This document shows, one piece after another, positions 34,966-46,323 of a stretch of 64,000 nt of DNA. The stretch's first letter is position 1, and every line of letters starts with the position of its first letter. The notes beneath the pieces were generated by a model, which did not search any database, had not been told where the DNA came from, and worked only from the letters and a program-made list of their open reading frames with translations. A program made the position numbers and the translations under genes. The stretch is from Aaosphaeria pasadenensis (lineage: Eukaryota; Ascomycota; Dothideomycetes; Pleosporales): assembly GCA_022813625.1 (NCBI GenBank), contig JAKLMB010000006.1, forward strand, positions 620,001-684,000. Direction: 5' to 3'.

Positions 34966-36340
34966 ATGCCTGAAGGAGTACGTGGGCAAGAAGCAGTCAG
35001 GGTTTCGGCTGCCTTCACGGCTTTGGCTGGATGTTGTGTTCTCCTCCGTCTGTACACACGGTTTTGTATCGTGAAGTGTGCTGGAATTGAGGATTATATC
35101 ATATCTGTTGCGCTGGTTCGACCCCCACGAGCTATCAATCCTCACCAGACTGCTGACTGCTTTTAGATCTGTTCCGTCGGCTTGACAGCATGCATCGGAG
35201 TTCGTAAGTTCAATGACTGATCGAGTTGTTAACTCAGCTAACAACGAAGTAGAGGTTCAATATGGCATGGGTCTCTCTGGTAAATACCTGTCTGAGAGTG
35301 ACCTTCGAAACTCATTGAAGGTATGTGGTTCGATGAATATGACTCCATCAGTACTGATCACGATGCAGGCTTTTTGGGCCTCACTCATTGTGTACTATCT
35401 CTCCCTTGGCCTCACCAAGATCTCTATCCTGCTTCAATATCGCCGCGTTTTCCCTACGAGGGGATTTCAGATTTTGTGCTGGTGCATCTTCTCGGTCGTC
35501 ATATGCTACACAGTTTGGACGGTCTTCGGTTCTATTTTTGCATGTGTGCCGGTAAGAGCATTCTGGACACATGAAAAACCCTCGAAATGCATCAATCAGT
35601 TTGCGATGTGGTTCACCAATGCCGGAATCAACATCGTAACCGATTTCGCCATCATCATCCTACCGATGCCACTCATACGGAAGTTGAATATCGCACGACG
35701 ACAAAAGCAGGCCTTGATAGGTGTTTTCGCCGTTGGTGGATTGTAAGTCTCATATCTACCTTCCCCTCGAATGTTATGTCCACATCCGTTTGTACACTTC
35801 ATGCCGCTTTCAACATTCAACAATGAATCTTTCTACTAACAAGACTCTAACAGTGTATGCGTGGTATCGATTCTGCGCCTCCAGTCTCTCATCGCCATCT
35901 CCAACTCTACCGATCCAACTAAAGATAACCCACCAGCAGCAACATGGTCTGCAGTTGAAACAAATGTTGGAATTATATGCTCCTGTCTTCCATGCCTTCG
36001 ACCATTGGTTTCACGATGTTTCCCGCGATTCTTTTCCTCGAGGCACAACAACGGAGGTACAACTGGACGAACGCCCTACAGTCGCAATGCATATGGCCGA
36101 CAAGCTTCAAGCCAAGGCAATGGACCAGATGACATTGAACTCGATTGGCCACACGGACAGCACGGCGTCCCTAAATTTGATGATATCAAGGTGGTAACAG
36201 AGGTGCGTGTGAGCGTCGAGGACAAGGACGACGACAAAACCGACATTTTTTCAACTACGGGAAAGCGAAAAGTGTCCAGCGAAGGAAGCACCGACACATT
36301 GGTTCGAGATCTGGAGCGGACGATTTCGCGTAAGATGTAG
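34966..36340 (+). CDS. Fungal rhodopsin-domain integral membrane protein (SAT4-like)
   Basis: Five exons (34966-35115, 35167-35203, 35253-35320, 35369-35742, 35854-36340) give 371 residues. Early segments RVSAAFTALAGCCVLLRLYTR and GIEDYIISVALICSVG, then VQYGMG, are hallmarks of the fungal rhodopsin-like domain, which has seven membrane helices. Later come YLSLGLTKISILLQYRRVFP, CIPVRAFWT-like CVPVRAFWTHEKPSKC, ILPMPLIRKLNIARRQK and WSAVETNVGIICSCLPCLRPL. The roughly 130-residue C-terminus is cytoplasmic, acidic and Ser-rich. The family is large in filamentous ascomycetes, with no proven biochemical activity; I see no CFEM domain at the N-terminus. Introns are 51, 49, 48 and 111 bases; the first uses GTTCGA as its 5' site. 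Confidence 0.85.
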
Positions 36341-37566
36341 ATGTTATTCAGCGGAAACTACAGAAGACGAATCGAAACTTCTCTTTAATGTCTATTCAAT
36401 TTACACATTTGCGCGTATGATGGTGCTCATCCCTTCAAAGAAGCCAATCTTCCGTAATTACAGTCCCGTCAAGCCGTATACAAACGTGGAAACAGTCCAA
36501 CGAGATCAAAGCCGGCGAATTTGAAGTTCTTTCACCAATCAGATCTATGCTATCATATGGTCATAGACAGTACATGATTTTAGCTATGATTATTGGGAGC
36601 AAGTCGACCTTGAAGACAATTTCAAAGATAAATAATCGGCTTGTTACACACTACTATTGCTCTTACAGCGCGAAAGCACCGGCAGCAAAACTCTGGAACG
36701 GCGACCATGAAGAAACAGCAAACTATTATAAGAACATAACAATCGTTTCAAGATTGACACTGCTTGCCGATGCGTAGGCACGAAAACTGAACGTTCAATG
36801 ATGTATCTCACCATACATAACGGTTGAACAATAGAGAGTTCCGAAGGCGATAGGTGATCGGGGTTGTATGTAATGATATGTTCAATGGCTCATCTTTCTC
36901 AGATAAAACGCTTTACTGAATCACTGTGATAGTAGAAGTGTCAACCTTCCGGTCAACTACAAAGACAACTGCCAGCTAAGCTATAAGAGTTGTTGTATAA
37001 TTAGACAGGGGTGGTTGTAGGGCCATAAAGTAGCAGAGATCCACTACTTAAGCTTAGACATTATCAGATCAGGACTTTTGTGGTCAGATCGATATGATGA
37101 TATCAGAACTTCCTTGGTACTCCTTATCTATTTCTCATTGGCAGTGGGCTAAACAAAGGCCCATCTTGAAGAGAATTGAGGTGGATGTTATTCACTGCTA
37201 CGTGCACTGCATGCCGTCACTTTTAACCATCACTACTCACATTAACCAGTCAAAATACATTCACTTTTCACAGATGCTAATCTTGGCTGCCTATGCAAAC
37301 CCTCGTACCAACCCATCCGTTACCTCTTTTCTCTCCCTCGAGCATCATACAGCTTTCACAACCCTTAACCCATTTGAAATACGACCTTTGGCAACAGTTG
37401 TGACTCAGCTTCTATTCTACAAATTCACTTTACCGAATCATCAATTTACTTCGCCTGGTGCAAGGTACGCGGCCCTAGTGGTCCTAACCGCAGACAAACA
37501 ATCACTAACATAGCCAACAACGGCAACAGAAACCCCACCCACATTAACAATAACAAGGTATTCCAA
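36341..37566. other. Intergenic region, no supported gene
   Basis: A 139-codon frame at 37094-37513 begins with ATG but its product has no domain or clear composition. The last 40 bases before 37567 are A/C-rich and G-poor like a 5' leader. Confidence 0.45.
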
Positions 37567-38067
37567 ATGCCATCGATTTCCAAAACCGACGTCGCTATCA
37601 TAGTACATGTTATTGCATTAGTAGTGCTATCCAACAGCACTCTCTGGCAGGCATCTTTACCAGTGCGAAAAGCAGTTGTTGCTATCGCAGAGCTAGTACG
37701 CAATTGGACCCGGCTTGGACCCGAAGATTTACGTGGAATCCTTCTTTGGATGTCTGCTCCAATCGCGTCTGAGAATCAAGTGAATACTAGCCAGTGCGAC
37801 CAACAGATCCTTCGTGTCGTAGGTCCGTTTGTCTTACTCGACGTCAATCACGGCGATGAGGGCGAAGACAACAAGATCGAAAGTGAAGGAGGATGCATGG
37901 AGCAAGAGTTTCGAAGGCAGCAATTCCAAAAATTCTTGGACGGAGAAGAAGATAGATACCGAGGGGTACAGGAAGAGCGCCAGAAGTTCGACCTTCCACG
38001 AATAGATCGACGTTGGCACGAAGGCAACCAGCAACTAATCGACGCCTTCCTCAATGCTCTTAGTTAA
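37567..38067 (+). CDS. Hypothetical protein, possibly the 5' part of a broken gene
   Basis: An ATG-started frame of 166 codons. The product opens with a hydrophobic stretch (VAIIVHVIALVVLS), then a helical, charged region ending near DRRWHEGNQQLIDAFLNALS and TAA. I do not recognise it. Reading past TAA in the same frame continues as charged, helix-like sequence (ENEKVYKRHAQAESKRLED) up to a TAG at 38131, beside where the next frame opens. It may therefore be the first part of one larger gene that continues to 39481. An antisense frame with hydrophobic residues overlaps it, so even the strand is not certain. Confidence 0.4.
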   Translation: MPSISKTDVAIIVHVIALVVLSNSTLWQASLPVRKAVVAIAELVRNWTRLGPEDLRGILLWMSAPIASENQVNTSQCDQQILRVVGPFVLLDVNHGDEGEDNKIESEGGCMEQEFRRQQFQKFLDGEEDRYRGVQEERQKFDLPRIDRRWHEGNQQLIDAFLNALS

Positions 38068-38125
38068 CCGCGGGAAAACGAAAAAGTATATAAGCGCCAT
38101 GCTCAAGCGGAGTCCAAAAGACTAG

Positions 38126-39481
38126 AGGACTAGACTTGCAAAACTATACCCCGACGATGAGCACCCAGGTTTATACAATGTCGGCCTTAAATTACTGACG
38201 CAGAAATTTTGGACGGCCACGATAGTGGGTGAGGCAAAGGATGTGGGAAAAGAGCTCAAATTTATATATCGTAATTTTGAGGAAATTCAATGTGAGCAGC
38301 CACCAACAGCGAAAGGCTTCTTGAGCAGTGAGCAAGAACTGAAGCTCAATGGAGCCTCGTTTGAATACCGAACCCGATCTCCAAAGCGCACGATTTTCAC
38401 CGATATTGGAACACTAGTCGAAAACGCTCTCGTGTGGCGCAGAGACCAAAATAACGTCTTGTACTTTGAGGAGTTCACGGTTCGATCCGACATGCCCTCT
38501 GATCCTTATGGTTACCGTCCGAATGATAGATGTGCGGAATCAGCTCGGCGGGCCATGGATAGCTACAGCAAGGAGCCTGCAGCAAATCTCGAGCGCCACG
38601 ATTCCACACACAAAATGCTAGGACCCTATACTGCGTTCAGGCGACCTGATACCACTGCGAAATCAATGAAACATGACGCAGAAGAGCCGTTGCCTATATC
38701 TCAAGCGCCCCAGCCCCCGGGCCGAGACGAGGACAGTCCCATACTTAAGGTGCCTGAGCCATTAACCCAACGGCTGCATAGACCCGAGAATAAGGGTCAT
38801 CGGGACTACCTCTCAGACAGTAGTCTAACCTCGCAATCGGTAGCCTACCCCGACGACGAAATCATCGACATTCGTGCTGCTGCTTCGATATTGGGTAGAA
38901 TTGCATCAAAGTCAAAATCTCCAGAACGCTATGCTCCTCTGCAGCGGATAACCGAGGAACATCCGCTGTATCACACGTTCGATCAGCTTGGCAAGCGTCA
39001 AGCTGGCACATTGTTCAACAGGGCAATATTTGACGCAAAGGGTGTTGGCTAGACAGAAGTGCCCACCCGATCAAGACATCTCCCAGCCGACGAAGAAGGT
39101 CCAAAATTGTTACGTTTCGTTTTACCACATATTTGGGAAATCAAATGCTCCAATCGACTTATGAAAGAAGATAGCTACGAAGATCGTATGATGGATGAAT
39201 TTCACAGATCACGACGAACCCTCAACACGCCGATGGACATTCACGATCCTCCGGTGCCTCTGAAGCGCGAAATTGTCTTAACGCGGGATAAACATGGCAA
39301 ACTGTACTCCAAACATTGTATCGTGCGCAATGATCTACCTAGTGCGATGAACTGTTTCCCAAACAGCAAGGAAGGAAGGCACGCACTCGAGGCCCTTCGA
39401 GAATATCAGGACGAGATTGAAGTGGGCGACAAACCACGTCAGATCCCATCATTCGCACGCCCACGACTCCAAGGCGATTAA
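38126..39481 (+). pseudogene. Unknown protein with two tandem copies of a novel unit, interrupted by in-frame TAG
   Basis: One reading frame runs from 38126 to 39481, broken only by TAG at 39050-39052. The translation has two diverged copies of a unit of about 140 residues, near 38147-38575 and 38950-39420. Matching points are DEHPGLY/EEHPLY, GEAKDVG/FDAKGVG, FEEIQC/IWEIKC, LVWRRDQNNVLY/VLTRDKHGKLY, TVRSDMPS/IVRNDLPS and ARRAMDSY/ALEALREY. The stop lies inside copy two, where copy one is open. There is no in-frame ATG before copy one except 38099, itself followed by TAG at 38123. Either the gene is decaying, or introns remove the stops: a 60-base GT-AG candidate at 38997-39056 keeps frame, with a weak 5' site, but would delete part of the repeat. 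I know no family with this unit. Confidence 0.5.
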
Positions 39482-40457
39482 GATCGACGCCATAATGTTA
39501 GGTTCACAAACCCTCGATTGTCCACCGGCGCGAAGCCAGCTCTGGTCTTTTCGGACCTGGGTCGTTATACGCGGATGCCAATGATGTTACAGCACACTCA
39601 ACCCCACGACTCTAGCCACGATGCTAACCTTGGATAATATCAAAATACTTGATACGTAGGACTATTGTGTAAGCATAGCATGACCTTTTCCAGCCCAGAA
39701 AGACTCTGAACGTTCCTCAACTGACTCGAGAAGGATCGTAAAAGCTGTAAGCTAGACGCTATATTTCCGTTTCCAACAAGAGCGAGCCGATTTGGTTATA
39801 ACCAGGGAAGTTTCTCTGAAGATTGATTTTTCGTTAGTACTCGTTTTTTTTTTTGCAGATCAGGCTTGTGATGATGGAAACGGAAGCAGAAAAGGAACTG
39901 GAGAACTGGAATGCTATATCGTGGAGCAGGTGACCCTGGGGCGGGGTTTACATACTTAAATTCAATACAAACATAAGCTTATATATAGCGGTACTACTCT
40001 TTGGAAAAGTGAGATGGATGAACATGGCTTGATATAATGGGATCCTATACTTCAGAAGCATTGCTTCATGATGCGATTTATGAGACGAGTGGGGCGTACT
40101 TGGTGACACTTTTGTAACGAAGGATAGTTGCCATAATTCTGCGAAGTCCTTGTTAGACTACGACATGCAGTCAATCTTCCTACACAGCTTCAAGAATTTC
40201 TCCATTACCCGTCATGAGATTGGACCTAAGATGTTGCAATTAGGCTCCGTCCCTTGCGACGCTACCAACTGACCAAATGAGGGTGGCGCTAAAAAATCTC
40301 GGAAGTCGATCTCCTCCTCCGATACGCCTTTCCTCTCAGGCCGTTACTACTACGACAAAGCATTGTCCTTCATTTGGATTGCGGGACCGAGACACGTGTA
40401 ATCCGAGACATCAGTAGACAGACTAGTGCTGGTAAGCGTAGAGTCGGACATGTAGCT
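39482..40457. other. Intergenic region upstream of the Zn2Cys6 regulator
   Basis: About 1 kb with a run of T near 39843 and no supported gene. It probably includes the promoter of the regulator. Confidence 0.5.
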
Positions 40458-42919
40458 ATGTCTGGCTCTAGGAGCCAAAACCGCCATCCCAAAAAGAGCG
40501 CGTTCTCCTGCGAGGCGTGCCGGAAGCGCAAGGTAAGGTGTTGAATGTTCAGAACCCACGACAACACCTATCTTGACTAGAAATTAATGCATCCTCTAGG
40601 TGAAATGTGATGCTACTCATCCAATATGCGATCGGTGCAAGCTACGCGGCGATGATTGCATCTATAAGCTGTATGTTATCCTGCATTTGCTAAGGAAATA
40701 TACTTCGGACAATATGGGCAACGCTCATCAAACATACGAGGCCTCATCACGTACTGCATAATGTACTAATTTGAAGTAGCTCTCCGACTCTTCTGTATAC
40801 ACAACGTCTAGAGCAGAAGATCCAGCAGCTCGAGGCCGCACTTTCAGCCGCAGGGAGCACCTCATCTGATACTGCACTCATTCCAACTTCAATTGATGGG
40901 GTCACCTCATCACCATCGGATGTTGGCGCTACCTCAGCTCGAGCCGTCGATGCATTAAGGGTAGAAGACGATGGCAGGCTCTCTTTCCATGGATCTACGA
41001 GCCTGTTCCAACTGCCGTCCAGTGCAAAAGCAGTAGCTAACGAAGCCAACCAAGAAGTGCAGGAGTTGGCTGCTAGGAAAGAGAGTTTGGTTAACAGTGC
41101 CTGGCGGGAAAGGGCATACGAAAAGCTTGCTGATATACCGGTATGTCGTTTCCTTCAATGAGGGCCAAGGGCGAGCTAATTTTACAATGTAGGAACCGTT
41201 TAGGTCGTTGCTAGACTCTCATTTCTGCTGGATCCAGCCACTTTTCAATTTTATTTATCGGCCCGCATTCACGCGTGAGCAGATCTCTTTGATATTATAT
41301 TTGCTTAGCTAAATTTTTCCAGGGGACATGAAGAACGGAGGACCGTACTTTTCCCAAGCACTCCTAAATGCGGTTCTCTCCCATTCCGTTCGATGGTGTC
41401 GCGGTGAGCCAGGCATGGAAGATCTTCTAGCTCCATTTGACAACGGTAAAGCTTTTTCCAAGCGAGCCGTTACTTTCCTATTCGAAGATGTTCAAAAAGG
41501 CAATAGCAAGGTCCCTACCGTGCAGGCTTTGTTGATGCTAAGCGCTCAGGAGTGCGGTTGCGGCAACCGCACGCAAGCTTGGCTGTATAGCGGTATGGCA
41601 TTTCGACTGATCGACGACATGGGCATTTGTATTGATGGAAAACGATACGCGGACGCGGGCCACTTTTCTGTCGAAGACATCGAAATACGTAATCGTCTCT
41701 TCTGGAGCTGTTACTTCTGGGATAAGCTGATTTCACTCTATTTCGGGCGAGCTCCACTGATACAACACTCCGAGATCAGTCCGCCCCGCGTCCTGAGTAT
41801 GCCTGCCTTTGATTCATTACATCCAATTTCTAATTTTGGTAACAGTGGACGATACAGCCGAGCTCGAAGCCTGGACTCCACACGGGGTATATTCACCAGT
41901 GTACCCACCGAAACAAGCATATTCTATCTCTTGTTTTACACACATGTGCGGACTGGCAGAGATACTTAACCAGTTACTCATCAACATCTACAATCCTTCA
42001 CAGGACCCTACTGGGCCTCGTGCGCATCAGTGTACGATAGCGATGAGCTTCAAGCTCAAAGTCTGGTGGAGAGATCTTCCCAACCATCTTAAGATTAATC
42101 TGGCTGATTCGCCATTGGATTGTCCCCCAAGTCATATTGTAACACTGAAGTGAGGCTACAAGCAAGTTTCAAATAGTATAGAGAACTGACCATCACCTCC
42201 AGTTGCTTATACCATACCATAAACATACTGCTCAATCGCGCTAAGTTAAAGCTGAACCGAGAGCCAAGGTCGGCCAACCCAAGTGCTGAAAATAATCCCC
42301 TTATACAATGCATATCGTCCGCCACAGCTATTGTCACTCTCTTCAAACTATACAACCACACCTTTGGCGAGGGACACGTTGTTTTGAGTTTAGCATATAC
42401 AGTGTATACGGCTGCATCGATCTTCCTTCTTGAGGTTCAGGCGACTGGTCATGCTGCACCAAGCACTTTGGAAAGACTATCCTTCTGCGTAGAAGCTCTC
42501 AACAGACTTCGGAGAACCAGTCCCGGTAGGTACCACGCTGTGCAAATATAGATTCATGCTGACGACGGCTGTTAGCAATCGCAACCGCATCGAGATCAAT
42601 ATCCAAAGAGCTTGAAGTACTCGGAATTCAAGTATCAGGCGGAGCGCCCCAAGCGACAGAAGATGAAATAAATGAGCTGCATCTACCACGGCCTTCGGCA
42701 ACACTACCGCTCGAGACAGATCTAGTGCCAGCACCTGCTGGCATTCACCAGCCCATTGCACACGAAGAGCAATCTCTATATGATTTGTCCTATCTGAGTG
42801 GGCAGATGGATGAATCGCTGAATTACAACATGCTAGATATCCCTCCCGAGATGTACGAGGCGTTCTCACAGATTGAACCCATCAGCATAACAATGAACCC
42901 GGGATTTGATGTATTCTAG
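40458..42919 (+). CDS. Zn2Cys6 transcription factor with fungal_trans domain
   Basis: Eight exons (40458-40532, 40600-40670, 40777-41140, 41193-41274, 41323-41796, 41846-42149, 42203-42525, 42576-42919) encode 678 residues. The binuclear zinc cluster is complete, spread over two exons: C-x2-C-x6-C-x6-C-x2-C-x6-C, from SCEACRKRK to RGDDC. A basic linker and a short coiled coil (RLEQKIQQLEAAL) follow, suggesting it binds DNA as a dimer. The middle homology region includes WIQPLFNFIYRPAF, RLIDDMGICID and WSCYFWDKLISLYFGR, closest in feel to NirA-type regulators. It is convergent with the MFS gene (142 bases apart) and two genes from a promoter with doubled CGG-N7-CCG sites. A pathway-specific role for those neighbours is inferred. 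Confidence 0.9.
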
Positions 42920-43061
42920 CAGTAAATAGTCTTAGATGTGGAGACTTGTCACGGGAAATCAAGATATGTGATTGAACGTAGAACGAATTATTATTCGGCC
43001 CTCAACAATAGAAGACGACCATATATCCTTATTACAGGTAGTTAAAGGATGCAGTGCATCT

Positions 43062-44742
43062 TTAGGAGGCGACTTCACGCTGTCGTTGCTCCGCCACGTC
43101 CTTCTCACCCAGTTTCTCTATGTATGCACTGTCTGCATCATCTCGATAATCGAGCTTCGCATTCCAGCACTTGTACCACGGGCGGTCGAACAGCTCGTGC
43201 ATGCGCTCCAGAGGAACTCCCTTGGTCTCAGGAGCCCAAAGACCGAGGATGACGATGCCACTTGCGCAGATCGTGGTCCAGAACACGTACGCTCCCCACT
43301 TGTCCAGTGCAGCAAGCATGACAGGCGTAACTCGCACGACTGCAAATTGGAAGAACCAATGTAGACACATGGTCGTCGCATACGCGAAGCTGCGAGCCTT
43401 GGTGGGGAAGATCTCGGTACCGTAGATGTAAGGAATCGTGCAGAGTCCAACGGACCAGCCGGTAGCGTAAATGAAGACGGAGGCAATAGCAGCGTCGGAC
43501 GCACTCTTATTGCCCTGGCCAATCGCGCCGAAGTAGATGGCCATGTAGATATGGGTGATTCCTTGGAGAGTCAAACCTGCCAGCATACAGCGCCTGCGGC
43601 CAAGTTTGTCAATGAGACCCCAGGCGAAGATCATAGTGATGAAGAGTTTGACTAAACCGTAAGCACCGGAAGTGATGAGCGATGTTTCGGAGCCGTGGAT
43701 GCCAGCGTATTGGAAAATGTCTGAAATGTAGTACGTGATGCCGTTACCTAGTTGAATAAGGGGTTAGTTAAATTCATCTCAACTTTCAATATTGTTAACC
43801 TACCTCCGGTCCATTGGGCGATAGTGTGTAGCATGACAGCAAGAAAGAAGCGGCTGCGCAGGTTCGACTCGGTGAAGCATTCCTTTGCCGTCTCCAGCAT
43901 GGAAATACTTCCCATCTGCACGAGAGCATCTGCTTCCAACTTGGTCCTCTCAAATTCAGCCACAAGAGCGGTGTCATCGGGTGACAAACCCCTCAAGCGG
44001 GACAGAGCCGAGAGGCATTCCGAATCGCGATTCTTGGAGGCGAGCCAGCGAGGGCTCTCTGGGATCAACCAGGAAGCGAAGAATGCGACACCAACCGGGA
44101 TCAATGGGATGGCCTGCACCAGCTGCCATTGAGTCCTGCTTTGTGCCATGTGCTTGCTGACACCGTAGTTGACGAAAAATCCCAGGGACAAAACAGATAG
44201 CAGCACTACCATGTACATGCTGACTATCATTCCTCGGGTCTTCGTTGGGGCAATCTCGGACAGGAAAAGCGGTGAGATGACAGTGAGACCACCAGCACCC
44301 AGGCCACCCCATATTCTTGCGAAAAGGAGGAATCCAAAGATGCCAGATGAAAAGACTTGCATGAGAATACCGCTACCCCATACAAGAATCGCGAGTCTGT
44401 ATGACCACAGCCTCCCAATCTTGTCGTTAAGGAAGTAGGCGATCAAAGCGCCGAAGGCAGCTCCAAGCACACCGAACGAACTGATGTTTGCGGTACGATT
44501 GGCAAGGCCTGTTGCGTTGCCGACCCAAAGATTTTTGTTAAGTCCATAGTCGGCTTTGAAGGCTGGCAGAGTCACACTGGCACTGAAACCACCCTCGTCA
44601 TAACCTGATAATGTATTATTAGTATTTAGAGAATCCTTTCAACTTGACAGATACATGATGGCTAGATCGTACCTTTGGGAATACCGCCAAATGCCAACAC
44701 AACTACGGCGAGGATGTAGTAGGGGGGTGCGAATCTTCCCAT
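43062..44742 (-). CDS. MFS sugar/quinate-type transporter
   Basis: Three exons (44673-44742, 43804-44604, 43062-43747; introns 68 and 56 bases) give 518 residues with twelve predicted membrane helices. Sugar-porter signatures: YDEGGFSASVTLP in helix 1, NDKIGRLWSYR in loop 2-3, PESPRWLASKNRD before the central loop, DKLGRRRCM in loop 8-9, and ETKGVPLERMHELF after helix 12. It takes up a sugar, quinate or related small acid by proton symport at the plasma membrane; the substrate is unknown. It is divergent from the amidohydrolase gene across 513 bases, so the two are probably co-regulated and the transporter may bring in that enzyme's substrate or precursor. Confidence 0.92.
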
Positions 44743-45255
44743 GTTGACTATGCGCGTACGAGAGGTTGATGTTCAGAGAGCTGGGGGGGAAATGACTGGA
44801 AGAGAGTGACCTTTATAGAAAGCGAAGGGTCCTCCATGCTGAAGGCACAGCTTTTCCGGGGTATGGAGTCAGTCTGTGGGGATGGCAGAGATTGAATGTC
44901 TCGTACTGTGAGATGGAATTAGATCGACTTAATCCGCCATCCGGTTTAGACTCGGTCAACTTCCGCTCGGTCAACTTCCGAAATTTCGCTGATTCCAGGC
45001 TCATGATTGGCCAGTTCGACCGATCTAACGTGACCAAACAAGCACTAGGGTGAATGCTTTATACAATGCTTGTACTTGAGGTCGCAAAGACCACGGACGT
45101 CGTTTGATACGTCTTTACGGTAGTTTTAACCATCGTAATTTCAGCACTTCCCCAGTCTAACGTTAGGGCTCCACCTTCAATGCGTCTATCAATCTGCCGA
45201 GCTGCGACTAGAAGCAGTTTATATACCCCGTTCTCGTCCCGCGAAGGCTACTGGT
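44743..45255. other. Shared divergent promoter of MFS transporter and amidohydrolase
   Basis: It lies between two start codons facing away from each other. It contains the doubled CGG-N7-CCG element at 44951-44980 and a further CCG-x4-CCGG close by at 44932. No coding frame is supported. Confidence 0.7.
44951..44980. promoter_or_regulatory. Two perfect tandem 15-base repeats, each with CGG-N7-CCG: candidate Zn2Cys6 operator
   Basis: CTCGGTCAACTTCCG occurs twice with no gap. Each copy holds the inverted triplets CGG and CCG, seven bases apart, the form bound by dimeric Zn2Cys6 factors. The pair is about 210-240 bases before the transporter start and 276-305 before the amidohydrolase start. 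The gene for such a factor ends 1.8 kb away from the transporter start. Confidence 0.6.
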
Positions 45256-46323
45256 ATGTTTCTTGAGGCTCTTTGCCGTTTGTCCTACACGATGTTGCTC
45301 CAAAATCTCAGAGTCATTCCCATAATAGGATCTTTCGTGGACTCGATACTCATTCCCTTCATTAGGCACGCCCAATCCTATCTTCAGTCTTTGCAGCGAC
45401 CGAGTGTACTTCGCGCCGATGTTGCACAGTCGCAGAAACGCACAATAGCCACCAGGCTTACAACAATACCCCAACGCATGCCCAACAACGCTTGGGATTG
45501 CCATATGCACGTCACGTCACCAGAATATCCACTTGCTTCCAATGCCGCCTACACGCCCTCACTTCATAATCTACAGCACGCAATGAGCTTCGAGAAGACT
45601 ATTGGAATATCGAACATTGTTCTGGTTCAGCCTTCCATCTATGGCAACGACAATTCATGTCTGCTTGATGCCCTGAAAGTTCTCGGGCCAGCCCAGGGTC
45701 GAGGTGTCGTAGAAGTCGACCCAGATACCATTGAACTGTCCACACTCGAAGAATGGCACCAACTCGGAGTCCGGGGCGTTCGTCTCAACTTGAAGTCAAG
45801 AGATGCTCAATTCACCGAGGCAGCGCTCGAAGATACTTTGAAGCGCTATGCAGCAGTCGTGAAGCCACTCGACTGGGTTTTAGAGCTCTTCATTGGCATG
45901 GAAGCACTCCCGATACTCGAGCGCGTCGCAGGCGCCCTAGGTGTACGGCTATGTCTTGCCCATTTTGGCGCCCCGAAATTGCCAAACCCTGGGAAAGCAA
46001 CGTACCCGCTCGATCCATACGAACTGACGGGTTTTGATTCTCTAGTCAGGCTACTACAAGGCGGTAACACATGGCTGAAGCTGTCGGCAGCATATCGCTT
46101 CGATACAGATTCCGAGATGCGTGGGGTGGAGGCTGTAGCATGCGAATTGCTAAAGAAGGCTGGTAGTCAGATCGTCTTTGCGTCGGACTGGCCGCATACG
46201 CGATTTGATGGGCTCGATGTGCGGCCTTTTGTTGATCGGTGTTTACAGTGGACTGAAGCTGCCGGGTTGACAGAAGAGGTCTTTCGTCGGAATGCGCAGG
46301 TGCTTTGGGATGTACAACAATGA
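45256..46323 (+). CDS. Amidohydrolase family enzyme (2-pyrone-4,6-dicarboxylate hydrolase-like)
   Basis: A single-exon gene of 355 residues from the first ATG; homology begins at Met75 (45478), MPNNAWDCHMHV. The first 74 residues are hydrophobic then basic, either a mitochondrial presequence or leader wrongly included. The TIM-barrel amidohydrolase motifs are CHMHV (H-x-H), RGVRLNLKSRD, LAHFGAPK and FASDWPHT with the catalytic aspartate. The closest named enzymes are LigI-type PDC hydrolases, which open the 2-pyrone ring to 4-oxalomesaconate in gallate and protocatechuate breakdown, and sugar lactonases or isomerases of the same clan. The substrate is not fixed by sequence. It shares its promoter with an MFS transporter. 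Confidence 0.87.
   Translation: MFLEALCRLSYTMLLQNLRVIPIIGSFVDSILIPFIRHAQSYLQSLQRPSVLRADVAQSQKRTIATRLTTIPQRMPNNAWDCHMHVTSPEYPLASNAAYTPSLHNLQHAMSFEKTIGISNIVLVQPSIYGNDNSCLLDALKVLGPAQGRGVVEVDPDTIELSTLEEWHQLGVRGVRLNLKSRDAQFTEAALEDTLKRYAAVVKPLDWVLELFIGMEALPILERVAGALGVRLCLAHFGAPKLPNPGKATYPLDPYELTGFDSLVRLLQGGNTWLKLSAAYRFDTDSEMRGVEAVACELLKKAGSQIVFASDWPHTRFDGLDVRPFVDRCLQWTEAAGLTEEVFRRNAQVLWDVQQ

Noticed and set aside
35108..35120. GGTTCGACCCC resembling a tRNA B box
   Set aside because: No A box, acceptor stem or anticodon stem can be drawn; it lies at a splice donor of the rhodopsin-domain gene.
37446..37703. Minus-strand frame with a hydrophobic segment overlapping 37567-38067
   Set aside because: It looks like an antisense shadow of a hydrophobic stretch; the plus strand has the leader-like sequence and longer frame. 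Not fully excluded.
38090..38100. TATA-like GTATATAAG before ATG 38099
   Set aside because: It is only about ten bases from that ATG, which is followed by a stop after eight codons; not a credible promoter for the next frame.
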